From assembly GCF_965638725.1 (NCBI RefSeq), contig NC_134962.1, positions 565,501 to 629,500 on the forward strand: a stretch of DNA of 64,000 nt. Direction: 5' to 3'. A model generated the notes under the pieces. That model had not been told where the DNA came from. It made no database searches and worked only from the letters and a program-made list of their open reading frames with translations. Positions 9,085-20,160 of the stretch are shown one piece after another. Position 1 is the first letter of the stretch, and every line of letters begins with the position of its first letter. This stretch comes from Aptenodytes patagonicus. Its lineage: Eukaryota; Chordata; Aves; Sphenisciformes; Spheniscidae. A program made the position numbers and the translations under genes.

Positions 9085-11687
9085 ATGAAGCCGGGGCTGT
9101 TCCTGCTGCTGCTGCTGCTGGCCCCCCCGGGCCCCCCCGGCCACTGCCGGCCGGCCTCGGGGCGCCGCGTGCCAGGTGAGCCCCGGCCCGGGGGTGCGCT
9201 CTGAGCTCGGCCCCGCTCCCCGCCACCGCCCCGGTGTCCCCCTCGCCCCCTCGCCCCTCTGGTGGGGGCGCGCTGTGGGGGCCACGGGCTCCGAGCTGGG
9301 ACGTGCCGCCGGGTACCTCCCGCCCAGCGCCGCGGTCCCCGCGGCTGCAGAGCCCGCACCCGAGCGGCCGGGCCGGACCCCCCCGGGAGCAGCGCGGGGG
9401 CCCGGGGAGGTGTCTCCCCGGGCCGCCTCACCCGCCGGCAGCTTCCGAGGCGCTGGGCGGCCCCGCGGGCTCTCGAAGCGGCGGCTCCACCGGTGCTCTG
9501 CACCGCGACGTGCCCCGCTGCCAGGGCAGAGCAGGTCCCGGCCGTGCCACCCCGCCAAGGGGGGCCCTGCCCAGGCTGGGGGGCCCCGCCCGCCCACCCT
9601 AACCCCCTGCCCGCTTTCCCAGAGGGCTACGGCGATTGCCCCCCGCCCAGGAGGATCCCCCTGAAGGCCTGCCACAACTTCTGCTCCTCGGATGGGGACT
9701 GCCCGGGCAGGGAGCGCTGCTGCAGCACCGGCTGTGGACAGGAGTGCCGGCTCCCCATAGGAGGTGAGGGGGTCCCTTCCCCCCCACAGCAGCCCTGAAC
9801 GAGCCCGTGCTCAGCCCTCCAAGGGGGGTGTGTGACTGCAGCCACCTCGGGGAGCGGGTCCTGCAGCCCCGCCAGTCCCTGCGCCCCGTCCTGGCCTGTG
9901 GTCGGGATGTGCTGGGTCTGGGCTCTTCCAAGCACAGCCGCTGCCTGTGGGGTGCATCACCCGCAAGGGCCGGCGTGGGTGGCCCCTGCACCCAACTCCC
10001 CGCTCTCATCCCCTCTGGTGTAGTGGGACAGGGGTGCCCGTTGCTCCCTGCCCGCAGGACCCGGGGGTGGGCACCCTGTGGGTGGGATGGGCGGTGGGAG
10101 CGGGCAGGGGCTGGTAGAGGTCTGACCCTGCTGGACACCTCCAGTCAAGAGGGGCTTCTGCCCACGGCCGGACCCTGACTTGATAACCATCTGCCTGGTG
10201 GAGTGCGGCAGCGACAGCGAGTGCCCAGGCAACGAGAAGTGCTGCAGCATGGGCTGCCATGTCCACTGCATGCCGCCGGTGCCAGGTAAGGGCGGCCATG
10301 GGGCTCGGTGGGAGGGGGGGCCGCAGCCAGGACAGACCTCGAGTGCGAGCTGGTCTCCTCTCTCACCCACAGCCAACCCGGGCGTCTGCCCCAAAAGAAG
10401 GGTGCTGCATACCTTCGCCCCCTGCAACAGCTCTTGCAGCGACGACACCGACTGTCCCTGCCACAAGAAGTGCTGCTTCACGGGCTGCGGCCGTGGCTGC
10501 CTGCATCCGGAGAGAGGTACCACGGCCCCGCTCCTGCACGCTGGCTGGGGCCACCAGCTGGGTCCTGCTGCCTCCAGCAGCCCCCTGTCCGCGGGTGACA
10601 TCTGTCACCTCCCGCCCGTGCCTGGCCCGTGCAGGGGACGCTTCCATCACTACGTCCACAACCCTGCCACGGGGACCTGCCAGCCATTCACCTACAGCGG
10701 CTGCGGGGGGAACCCCAACAACTTCAGGACAGTGGAGGAGTGCCAGCAGGTCTGCCAGCAATCGGGTGAGAGGAGGGGCTGCACTGGGCCAGACTGAGCT
10801 GCACTGGGCTGGACTGGGCCAGACGGGGCTGCCCCTGCCTGGGCAGGGGTGGGGGCCGGGCAGGGGGTGGGAGCACAGAGCTGCGCTGCCTGCAGCTGGG
10901 CAGCCGGACCCAGGGGGTCTGCTGTACCTCCCCGCGGAGCGAGGGTGGCCTCCCCGCAGCAGGGAGAGCGGCAGCATCCCACATTGCTCTGGCACACGGC
11001 GGGGGGGCCTCCGGGCATTTATGCTGGGTGATTTCAACCAGCTCGCAGCTCTGTCCTGGGAGCTGGCGTCATCTTTGGTCAGAACCAGGCAACAGTGCTA
11101 GTAATCATGATTTTGCAGCCTGACTACCAAAGTAGGAAACCTGACCACGGAGGCGCTCAGCCTGCACGGGTTGGGGGAGAAGCCTGCTCTTGCAAGTCGC
11201 CTTCCCACGTCTCTGCCAAATGCGTTTGGCACAGGGCGTGCATTTGGGAGAGCAGGCGGCTGGTGGAGCCGCGGTGGCCCCCGTGGGGGGTTAGGGGGGC
11301 CCCGGCACTGTGTGGGCACTCGCCTGGTTGTGACACTCAATACCGAGCGGAGCTGTGGGCGGTTGGGGCTGTTGGTGGTTGAGCAGCCGCTGCCGCTGCT
11401 CAGCTTCCTTGGCACGGTGGTTGTAGCTCCACGCAACAACGGAACCACGAGAGCTGCTCCTGGCTGTGCCACGTCCCTGGGGATGCGGGCCAGGGGGGCA
11501 GCCCGTGCCCAGGGCTGGGGGGCAGATGCTGGGGGGCTGAATGCACTGGGGGTGCAGGCAGCAGCCAGTCTGTGGCCAGCACTGCTCCGCAGCACCAGCA
11601 CCCTGCTGCCTCCCCCTGCTCCCCTGCCCTGCCTGCATCCCCCTCCTCACCATCCCCTTTTGTTCCCCAGGGAGAGCCAAGGAGTGA
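9085..11687 (+). CDS. Secreted WAP-WAP-WAP-Kunitz protease inhibitor (unit A)
   Basis: Exons 9085-9175, 9623-9763, 10145-10285, 10373-10765 and 11671-11687 join in phase 1 to give 260 residues. The order is: signal peptide (1 to about 25), WAP1 (C36-C72), WAP2 (C83-C119), WAP3 (C130-C167), a 27-residue linker (173-199), and a Kunitz domain (C202-C252). The Kunitz domain has six cysteines and Arg212 at the P1 position, predicting trypsin-like targets. The C-terminus is GRAKE and AATAAA follows at 11790. WAP3 and Kunitz share one exon: no acceptor gives the right frame, and the interval between them is open. Copy A is odd in having a ninth WAP3 cysteine (C154) and His at Kunitz positions 217 and 220, where BPTI has Arg20 and Tyr23. 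The architecture resembles the WFDC8/EPPIN group, but orthology is not claimed. Confidence 0.9.
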
Positions 11688-11789
11688 CCCCGAGGAGGAG
11701 GCGGCAGCGGGGCTTGGGCCCCTCCGTGGGGCCAGCAACCCGGGGGCCGGGGTCTGCGGCGGTGCTGGCTGCCGCGCTCTGCCCCACGC

Positions 11790-11795
11790 AATAAA
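11790..11795 (+). terminator. Polyadenylation signal of the WAP3-Kunitz gene (unit A)
   Basis: AATAAA, 103 bases after the stop codon at 11687 in the short terminal exon. It is conserved in unit B. Confidence 0.85.
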
Positions 11796-11819
11796 GCTGC
11801 CAGAACGCCTGGCTTGCAG

Positions 11820-14508
11820 CAGCCCAGCCTCCACTGCCTTGCCTGACTTGCGCCTCCGCGGTGCCAGCGGCTCCACGTGCTGCCCAGCACCTTCCCGGCC
11901 GCATCCACGTGCGCGGGAGCTGTGAGCCCAGACCCTGGCTGAGCCCGGGGACCCCCGTACCCGGGCATGTGGTGCACGGGCTTGCTCGCGGTGGCAGGTG
12001 GCCCCAGGTGGCCCCTCGCTCCCGGGTCTTCACCCGGCCCCCACAGCAGGCGGGCAGTGCAGAGGCCCTGGCACCTCGCATGGCTGCACGGAGCTGGGCA
12101 GCACCGGCCCTGGTGTGAAATGTCCCTCCTGGACACGGCCCCTCCCTGGTCCGCGGGGGCCATGCGGGGATGGCCCCGGTGCTGCCCTGGCTGAGCGCCT
12201 GCAGCTACTCGCTCCCAGCTCGGTCCCTGAGGAGAGCACGGCCGGGGGACACGGGTCACGCTGCTGTGCTGGGGTTGGGACGGGGCGGGGGTGCCCATCC
12301 CCGTGCCAGCCTCCGCTCCTGCCTCCAGCTGGGCTCCCGGGGGGCCGAGGGCTCATGTCCTTCCCTGCTCGGTGCCGTCCCGGGCCCAGTGCCCATCCCG
12401 GGAGCTGCCGCGCCCGGAGCTCGTCCTGGTCTTGGCGTGGGGAGCGGGCGCAGGGTGCGGCCGGAGCTGGGGCAGGCGCAGGAGCAGCTCCCACAGGGGT
12501 GGCACCGTCCCTGCCAGGCACCACTGCCTGCAAGCCAGGGACCTGCAGGTCTTCCCCAGAAACACCTCCTGTTGGCGCTGGTAGCGTCTTATTAATTTGC
12601 CAATTAATGAGAACCCAGAGAGGCGAGCGGGCTGTGGATGAGTGCACTGCCTGCAGATGCTGGGGACGTTCCCAGGAAGGCTGAGCGAGGGCACAGAGTA
12701 CCTTGGTGTGCTCCGGGACAGCGGTACCTCCACGGCCGTCCCGCAGCGGTGACACCCCATCCTCTGCCTGCCACCACGGGGACACTTGGGCTGGGCTTGG
12801 GGGTGGGCAGAGCTGGGGGGGTGTGCTGGGTCCGAGCTCGGCACTGCCTTCCTCCTCTGCGTCGGGTGCGGTGGGCGCTGGGCACGGGGGCGATGAATGA
12901 CGGAGCGGCCGCAGGAGAGCCCTCGCTCCGGGCAGCGCTCCGGGCAGCGCTGGGGAGCTGGTGCCGAACCGGCGGGTGATGCCCACCCACTCTGGCAATG
13001 CCGCGGTGCCCCTGGCCCCCCCGGGACAGGTCTGGGGAGCTGGGGGGCAGGAGTGCCTCAGAGGTGGCATTTGCTTGGGGGGAGCAGGTTTTTGTGCCAA
13101 AGCTGCGGCAGCCGGACAGGGCCATGCACGCTCCCTCCCCACGTGCCGCTGGCCGTGGCCGCTGGTGAGCTCTGCAGGCAGAGACAGCGAGGAACTTGAA
13201 ACAGAAAAGATGAAAACCTCCTGAAAGTGCCAATTTATTATTCAGCTCCCTCCCCACCTGCTCCCGCTCAACCCCGAGCTGGCGCCGTGGCTGCTGCCGG
13301 CTGCCGAGATGAAAGTCCCTGTGTGGGGCAGCCACGGGGGGCAGCACCCCGTCCCCAGCACCCCGTCCCCGGAGCTGGTGGGGGCTGTGCCTGCTGCGCG
13401 GGGAGCTCAGGCAGGGCCGCAGCACGTGGCCCTGGGGCTGTCCCCCAGTTCGGGGCGAGGACGGTGCCCGGCCCAGGCAGGGTGCTGCCCGCTCCAGCCC
13501 CCCGCTCAGCCCTGCATCGGGCCGTCCCCCATGACCCGGCTCTTGGGGGTTAACGGCACCGGCTGCCTGAACTCCGCCGCAGAAGCTGCTGCTCCATCCC
13601 AGCTCTAATAGCTCTTATCCGTAACCATCCAGCCGCCGGCTGCGGTGAGACCGAGATGGAGGCGTGGAGGGGCCGGGGCTGGGGTGGCGATGGCTGCCCG
13701 TGGGCAGGTGGCAGCCCCGGCCCCATGCCACACGGCACAGCCCGGCCGGCGGCACGGCCATGCATGGCACGCCGGCTGGCGGCACGGGGAAGGCGTCCTC
13801 CCAAAATGGGGTTTTTATTACAGCCATATATCACTGCGGCGGCCTGATGCGGGCAGACGGCGGTGATTTTTCTTCACGGTTTACAGACAAATGAGGGGAA
13901 GGAAAATTGATGTGAACTTTGCTATAGCGCGAGGTCGGGCACGGGCAGGGAGCTGGTTATGGATGAGCTGGGTGCTGCTGGGGCCGCCTGTCCCCGGGCC
14001 CCTCCTGGCCACCTTCTCCGGGCTGGATGGATGGGGGCACCGGTGGCGGCAGGACCAGGATCATCGCGTCTGGCTTGGGGACCGTGCTGCTGCTCGGGGG
14101 GGCTGGGGGGGAGGGGCTTCTGGCTTCCCTGGCCCCCCATCGCCCAAAGCACGGCCCCGAGCGGGCGGCTGCGCCTGTCCCTCGTCGGAGGGATGCTCGG
14201 CCACTCAGGGGGGAGGAGCGTGTGGGCAGGGTTATTAGTTCCAGCGGATATTCATTAGCGCTGCAAACGTGGTTTGGATGTGCAGCGTCGGGCGGGCTGC
14301 TGTCACCGCCTTCTGGCGAGATCTCGACTGCTTTCAACACAACTAAAGTTGCCTCCAAACACCATGGTCCTGCCCAGTATAAGATAACAGTTAATAGCGA
14401 CTATCAGCTTCTCCATAAGGTCCATAAATATTAATACAATTCTAATTAGTTCCTTTAAATACATTCCCTAAATTAAGTGTTTCCTTGGCAATAAATCAGT
14501 GGTGGTTT
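11820..14508. other. Gene-free right end of unit A with AT-rich islands
   Basis: No coding sequence is recognised. GC-rich DNA is interrupted by AT-rich islands at about 12585-12612 (TTATTAATTTGCC then AATTAATGAG), 13196-13250, 13805-13925 and 14225-14508. These look like conserved noncoding elements because of paired homeodomain-type ATTA/TAAT cores, but conservation cannot be tested here. All are duplicated in unit B. Confidence 0.4.
14225..14508. promoter_or_regulatory. AT-rich island, candidate regulatory element (unit A)
   Basis: About 280 bp whose composition shifts sharply from the GC-rich flanks. It contains repeated ATTAGC, TTAATA, CTAATTAG and TTTAAAT motifs and a GATAAC site. The tandem-duplication junction lies at its right edge. 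The regulatory role is inference. Confidence 0.35.
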
Positions 14509-16262
14509 GGCAGTTGGAGTCCGTCTTGCACTGGTTCATGCAGACGCCTAGCATGGGGATCCCCGGACTGACGGGTGGGCAGGTTCCGGGCTTCTCTGCA
14601 AAGGCGAAGGGACACGGCCTGAGACCCGCCGGCCCCAGCACGAGGGGCAAGGCTGGCCCTGCAGCTTCCGGAGCCGCAGGCATGGCCCTGGCCCCTGGCT
14701 GCCGCGGAGGAGGGACCCCTGTGCCGGCCGGCAGCTCCCCCACCCCATGCTTCTGCCCACTGGTGCTCCTGCCAGCCTGACCCGATGGGGACACGTTGGG
14801 GAGGCCATGCAGTGTGGTGATCCCCCATGGTCCCTGTGCTCAGCCTCCCACTCAGGGGTGCGTGGCTGGCACAGGACGCGCAGCCGCAGCACGCAGTCCC
14901 GGTGGCAGCCTTGGCCCCGCTTTCCCCCACAGCTGTCGTGGACAGCTCCAGCCATGCGCTCGTGGTGCGTGGGCTCAGCTCAGGCCTCAGCGAGGGGCAC
15001 GTGCCCCCCAGACAGCCTGTGCCCTGGTTGCGTGGGGCCCCTGCCCTGCCGTCCCGCTGCCTGCCGCTGCCTGCCACCGGCACCGGGCTCCCGGCTCTGC
15101 ACCACGCCGTCCTCTGCTGTGGCACAGCCAGGCCAGCTCTGTCCTTGCAGGCGGCGATGGAGGTACCGGAGCCTCTGGTTCACATCCGTGTGTTTGCAGC
15201 TGGAGATCCCACATCCTGTGCCCGTCTACCGGGGCTGCTCTCCAGCAGGACCGGCGCGGAGAGCGTACTCAGCCAGGTGGCTGTGGGGCCATGTCCGGCG
15301 CAGGGCCGGGGATGGCGCCGTTGGGAGACTCTTCCCAGGCGCGGGGTCGGGAGGCAGGACAGTGCCCACATCCCAGGCCGGCAGCTGCCCACGGCGAGGC
15401 TGAGTGGGCAGCGAGGGCTGTGAGGGGGAGCAGCGCAGGCCCCTGCCCTCTGCACTGGCCCAAGCGTTGTTCTGAGGCGTCTGCTCAACCCCCGTGTCGC
15501 TGGGAGGAGGAAGGGGTGAGCGTGGCCCCGGCGAGCCCGGGCAGGGGGTGCACCGCGCCAGGAGGCCGCCCCGCAGGAGCACACCCTGACCCCGCCACGC
15601 TCCCCGCGCAGCCCCCGATACCCGCACTGCAGCCAGACGTGCAAGGGGCGCCCAGGCCCACGGCCGCTACTGCGCCCCAGAGCACCGGTGCTGCCGGCTG
15701 GGACGGGCTGTCAGCTCGCAGCAGCGGGGCCAGCTCCGGGCAGCGGGGCCGGGAGCAGGAGGGAGTGTTACCGTCGGGCTTCTGGCAGGCCTTGCCGCAG
15801 GCCACTGGGCAGCACTTGAGGGTGCTCTCGCAGTCGCCATCGGACTGGCACCCCACCGTGCAGTTCACTGCTTCTGCCGCTGGGTCCGGGCACACGCCGG
15901 CTTTCGCTGCAAGGCAAAGGCGGAGGGCGTGGGTGGGCGCCGGGGCTGCCGGCCCCACGGCAGGGCGAGGGCTGCCGTTCCGAGGCGGGAGATGCTGCCG
16001 CCAGCCCCAGGGCTGGGTCCAGGGATGCTGCTGAGCCCAACCGCGCCGGGCGCCGGCTGGCTCTCGATCCCGGCCCCCACCCCAGCAGGCCCTGGGGCTG
16101 GGAGTGATGCTGGCTGCTTGCCCGGGGCGTGCTGAGCCGTGCCGTGCCGTGCCGTGCCGTGCGCTCATACTCACTGGTGTCATTCTGGGCGGATGCTGGT
16201 GGCAGCTCTGCCCAGAGAGCCAGGAGCCCCGCCAGGACGAGCACGCTGCGGGCCTTGGGCAT
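14468..16262 (-). pseudogene. WFDC2: WFDC2 copy B, 3'-truncated by the duplication breakpoint
   Basis: Exon 1 (16262-16175) and exon 2 (15906-15772) are intact and match copy A apart from one Asn-to-Asp change at the exon 2 donor codon. Exon 3 begins normally at 14595. At 14510-14512 the sequence crosses into the right end of unit A, so after the residues CKTDSNC the frame reads QTTTDLLPRKHLI and stops at 14468. The predicted 116-residue product keeps WAP1 but only four of eight WAP2 cysteines. The normal stop, 3' splice structure and polyadenylation signal are gone. It could be a dead copy, encode a one-WAP protein, or supply its promoter and first exons to copy A by read-through splicing. 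The truncation is seen directly; its consequence is inferred. Confidence 0.85.
16136..16160. repeat. (GCCGT)5 microsatellite in WFDC2 copy B intron 1
   Basis: Same five-unit array as at 2655-2679. Microsatellites usually change length quickly, so the equal copy number fits a very recent duplication. Confidence 0.9.
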
Positions 16263-16312
16263 GGTGCGGGAGCCGGTGCTGCGCCTGCAGGGCCGCCCGG
16301 CCGGCCTTTAAG

Positions 16313-19300
16313 CTCCTCTCCAGGTGGGGCCGGCGGGCGGGAGGGCTCGGCCTTCCGGGTGGCTCCCAAGGGCCGGGCAGGGCCAGGCTCCCCCTTCGCG
16401 CTTGCACAACCCGAGTATCAGGTATCTGCCGCTGCTGGCTGCCGACCAGGAAGGGGGAGCCTCAAGGAGACCGGGCAGCCACGCTGAAAACTTGCCCGGC
16501 AGGAACAGCAGCCAAGTGCTGCTGGCCGCGGCCCCCGTGCGCCGCATGCCGGCCCCCGGCCGGCCCCGGCCCCTGAGGCAGCCGGAGCGCAGGGCTGTCA
16601 TGGCCCTGTGCGGAGCTCGGCCGCCGGAGGCTGCGGGGATGCGGCTGGTACCGCCAGCGGAGAGCGCGGCAGGCATGGGTGCGCCAGGGACAGGGCATGA
16701 GCCATCCCTGCCACCGCCCTGGCCACGGTCGCGAGCTCGAGTGGAGCCCCTGGCCTGGGCCGCTGATGCCTAGAGGCCGGGACGAGCCGGCGGCGCGGAC
16801 GGGGCTGCGGCTTGGCTGCAGCTGCAGCTCGCCCGGCTCCTGATCCAGCCACTTGTTCTCCTCCAGCTTTCTCTCCTCGACTGAAGGGCCCTCCAGGCTG
16901 CCTGCACCTCCGGGCAGGTTCTCGCCCCGGGGCTCCCCCGTGCCTCCCCGGCAGCCTCGGGAGCTCCTTCTGCCCAGCCGCAGCCTCGTCCCATGGCCCT
17001 CGCTGTCCTCGCAGCCTCCAACAGCCCTGGGGATGCAGCCCGGACTGGCCGGCAGCGCCGGTCGGGCAAGTGGCTGGTGGGGAGTGAGCCGCCAGCATGC
17101 TCCAGCTGCGTGCCTGGTGCTCTGGGGCATGGCAGTGCCGGGGGCCGTACAACCCCAGACCCTCTCGGCCTGGCGGCTGTCTGGGGTACCCCTCCCGCGG
17201 CACGTGCGCCGCCCTCCCGCAGGCCGGGATGCCTCGCAGTGCATGGCAGTGCCGAGCTGGGGTTTGTTTGGATAGGTCCAGCTAGCCAAGGGGCCCAGAT
17301 CACCCGGCGTGGCTGCCCTGCTCCCATCAGTGTCTGCTGCTCCACCAGTTCCCGTCTCCTTCGCAGGTGCTGTCGGTGGTGGCTTCAGTTCCTCCGGGGC
17401 TGCTGATGGAAGGGGAGCCGCCCAGCACTGTGCTGGGTGCCCCAAGGACCCTGGCCCCTTTGCTCGCAGCTCTTGGTTTCGGCTCAATGTGTTGGGTCAT
17501 TTGGCTGCCGTTGCGACGCAGGTGCCTGCGCGCGGTGCCGGTGCTGCCCGGCTGGAGGGCACAGGCTGGACACCTCTGCTGGGAAGCAATCCCAGAGCAT
17601 CCCGGTTCCCTGGGCCCCATCCTAGGCACGGTCGCAGGCTGAGCCTCTCCTGCGTGGGGAGGAGGGCGAGACTTGCCCCGTCTCCAGTCATGATGTGCCC
17701 TCATCGCTGGCAGAGGCTCCAGGGGCAGCCCCAGCTCCGGGCTGGAGCATCCTGCAGACCCGCGTGGGCCAGGGGCGCGTGGGACGGGGGACGTGGTCCC
17801 TGCCCCGAGTCACGAGCTGGTGTCCGCTCTGCCAGGGTCCGTCTCCAGGTAATTTAAGCCCACAGTCAACAACACGGCACGGAGCGGAGCGGCAGTAAAT
17901 CGGTAACTGTTTGCCTTTGCCGGTGGTCCCCTCCCCGCCGCAGGTGTTTATGCAGTAACAGGAGCCGGCGCGGATGGCCCAGCCGCCTGCCCAGCTGCCG
18001 CTCTGCGCTTCACCGCTGTCAGCAGCGGGAGCCGACGCACAGGCCCAGGCTGGCGGGGAGAGTGGCAGGGCGGTGGCGGGGAGAGCAGCAGGGCAGTCCT
18101 CATCCCTGCGCCCTCCGGGCTGGGGTGCTCGGCGGCTGGGTACCGGGGAGCTGCCTTGGGAGGCTGCCAGGACCTGGCCATGCTCGGGCTGGCCGGGAAG
18201 CTCCCACTCTGCCCGTGCAGCTGGGCCCCACCGGGGACAGCGCTTTGGGGAACTGGGCTGGGCTGGTGTTTCTAGCCCTGGGCTGACCCTGGGACTCCCT
18301 GAATAAAGGCGGCCATGTTGCAGCCCAGTGATCCCCGTGCCAGGGCCAGGGAACGCTGCTCCGGCGGCCGGGGCAGGATTGGGGTGGTAACGTGGCCGCT
18401 GCAGGCGTGAGCGTCGGCTGGGCGGTGTGAGCGCTGCCCTCCGGCATGGAGGCGAGGGACCTGTGCCGTCCCTGCCTGTGCCGTGCAGTGACAGAGCCCA
18501 CCCGGAGCCAGCAGCGGCCTTCCTGGAGCAGCAGCGTTGCTGCCGATCCAACGCTGCCCACCCAGCGGCGCCGTCCCCGCTGCCAGGGCAGGGGCTGCCC
18601 CGGTGCCCTGCCGTCACTGAGCTGCTGCTCCTGTGCCGGTGCTGCCGGCGGCGCTTGTCTTTGAGAGTTATTGCCCTGGTCTGACCTGCAATTGCTCTGC
18701 CCCACTGTGTGGGATGTCCTTGGTGCTGGCAGGGAGCAGCCAGAGCTGGGAGGCTGCGAGCATGGACGCCGGCAGCCGGGCTGCGCCGGAGCAGCTGGAC
18801 GGGAGCAGACGGGAGCCCAGAAACGGGCTCGTGGCAGGAGATGAGGGGGAAACCGCAGAGGACGGCGAGAGCTGTGGGGAGCAGCGTGGGTGTCGGTGGG
18901 TTTGCCCAAGGTTGTGTCTGGCTGCCGAGTGGCCAATCCAGCTGGAGCTGCCCCCAGCCAGCCGGAGCAGCTGGAGAGGGACTGAACGTGCCGGCGGCAG
19001 GGCCAGTGGCCGTGCTGGGCTCCAGCCCGTGCGGTCAGCATCGCTTTCTGGGAGACAGAAATGCTTTGGCTCCTGTCCCCAATGCGTGGCATTCGGGATG
19101 CTGCCGCTCCCGCCCCGGCTCTGCCAGGCGCTTCCTCGACAGAGGCCGAGGACGGCTGTGGGGAGCGCGGGGGTCTGCCGGCACGGCCGCAGGCAGCCGT
19201 CCCCGTGCCAAGGCACGTCCCGGGGGAGGATCCTGGCTGAGGACGCAGGGTCAGCAGCCCCGAGCCTGACCCCAAAGGCTCTTCCCTGCAGCATCCCTGG

Positions 19301-19981
19301 GTGGCAGTGCCCACCGCCGCTGAGCCTGGTCACACTGGCTGCACCCAAGCCCCGCGGGTGACCGCGGCTCCTTCGTGGCAGCAGGGAAGGTGCTGGAGTC
19401 ACGTCTCCCTGCCCGCCGAGGGAGGGCAGTCAATGATTAAAAGGGGAGCGTTGCTGGGCCCGGCAAGGTGCCCCTGGGCGGATAGCCAGCCTCCCGCTGC
19501 CGGCACGGAGCAGGGAAAGCAGGGGACAGCGATAGAGAAGGATGCCCCTTCCTCCGGGAGACATCGGGCCCCAGCAGTCGGCAGCTCAGGGTCCCCGCGC
19601 TGTGTGCATGGGCTGACGCACGGGGAATTATCTGACTCCTTTGGGGCCCAGTCATGCAACCGGCTGGCAGCCGAAGGCCGGTGCACCCCATGGGCAGGAG
19701 GGCTCCCGCTGTGCTGCTGCGTCCTGCTGCTGCTTCCAAGTCCCCCCCCGCCTGCCTGTGCTGCCCGCATGGCGCAGACCTCGGCGGCCCCTCTCTGCGC
19801 TGCAGAGCTGGAGCCTCGTGGCTTGGCCGTGGTGCGTGGGGTGCCCTAGAGCTGGGGAAGCGCCTGGCTCTGTGCCGGTGTGATCGGTCTTACCTGCTCG
19901 TTCCATGCGGGACCCCTGGCCCAAGCCAGCCCCGCAGCACCCCGAGAGCCAGCAGGACGCAGCCGCCCTGTGCCCCCTGAG
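16313..19981. other. Noncoding stretch, unit B equivalent of 2832-6500
   Basis: No WAP, Kunitz or other domain is recognised on either strand. It differs from unit A at only a handful of transitions. Confidence 0.5.
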
Positions 19982-19988
19982 CACTCAC

Positions 19989-20073
19989 CCGTGCCCCCGG
20001 CAGCCACAGCAGCCGGCTGCAGCTGGGCACACAGGGCGAGGATGCCCACGAGCAAAATGCTGGCGGTCTTCAT
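19989..20073 (-). CDS. Orphan signal-peptide exon (unit B)
   Basis: Same 85-nt phase-1 signal exon as at 6508-6592, unchanged in coding sequence, with TATA box and donor intact. Its nearest downstream minus-strand partners are WFDC2 copy B exon 2 and, beyond the truncated exon 3, the unit A exons. Confidence 0.55.
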
Positions 20074-20118
20074 GGTGCTCCCTGTGGGTGCCGGATGGCC
20101 AGCGTGGGTCGGCGGGGG

Positions 20119-20125
20119 TTTATAT
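20119..20125 (-). promoter_or_regulatory. TATA box of the orphan signal exon (unit B)
   Basis: ATATAAA on the minus strand, the duplicate of the unit A box, with unchanged spacing to the ATG at 20073. Confidence 0.6.
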
Positions 20126-20160
20126 CCGCGCGGAGCCGGGGAGGGGCCGCCACACACATA

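Larger units (their letters stand above)
1029..14509. repeat. Tandem segmental duplication, unit A
   Basis: This 13,481-bp stretch recurs directly downstream in the same orientation at an offset of 13,481 (13,480 after a one-base C-run difference near 13,020). Hand comparison shows about 50 differences, roughly 0.4 percent, most of them C/T or G/A transitions. The left edge lies in WFDC2 exon 3; the right edge lies in an AT-rich noncoding stretch ending TGGTTTGGCA. Three bases (GCA) are shared by both edges and the central junction. The unit holds WFDC2 exons 1-2 and part of exon 3, an orphan signal-peptide exon and the WAP3-Kunitz gene. Confidence 0.97.

Noticed and set aside
10517-10580. 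A 61-64-nt intron between the WAP3 and Kunitz domains
   Set aside because: Either acceptor shifts the reading frame and loses the Kunitz cysteines, and the size is below most vertebrate introns. Read-through keeps the frame in both copies.
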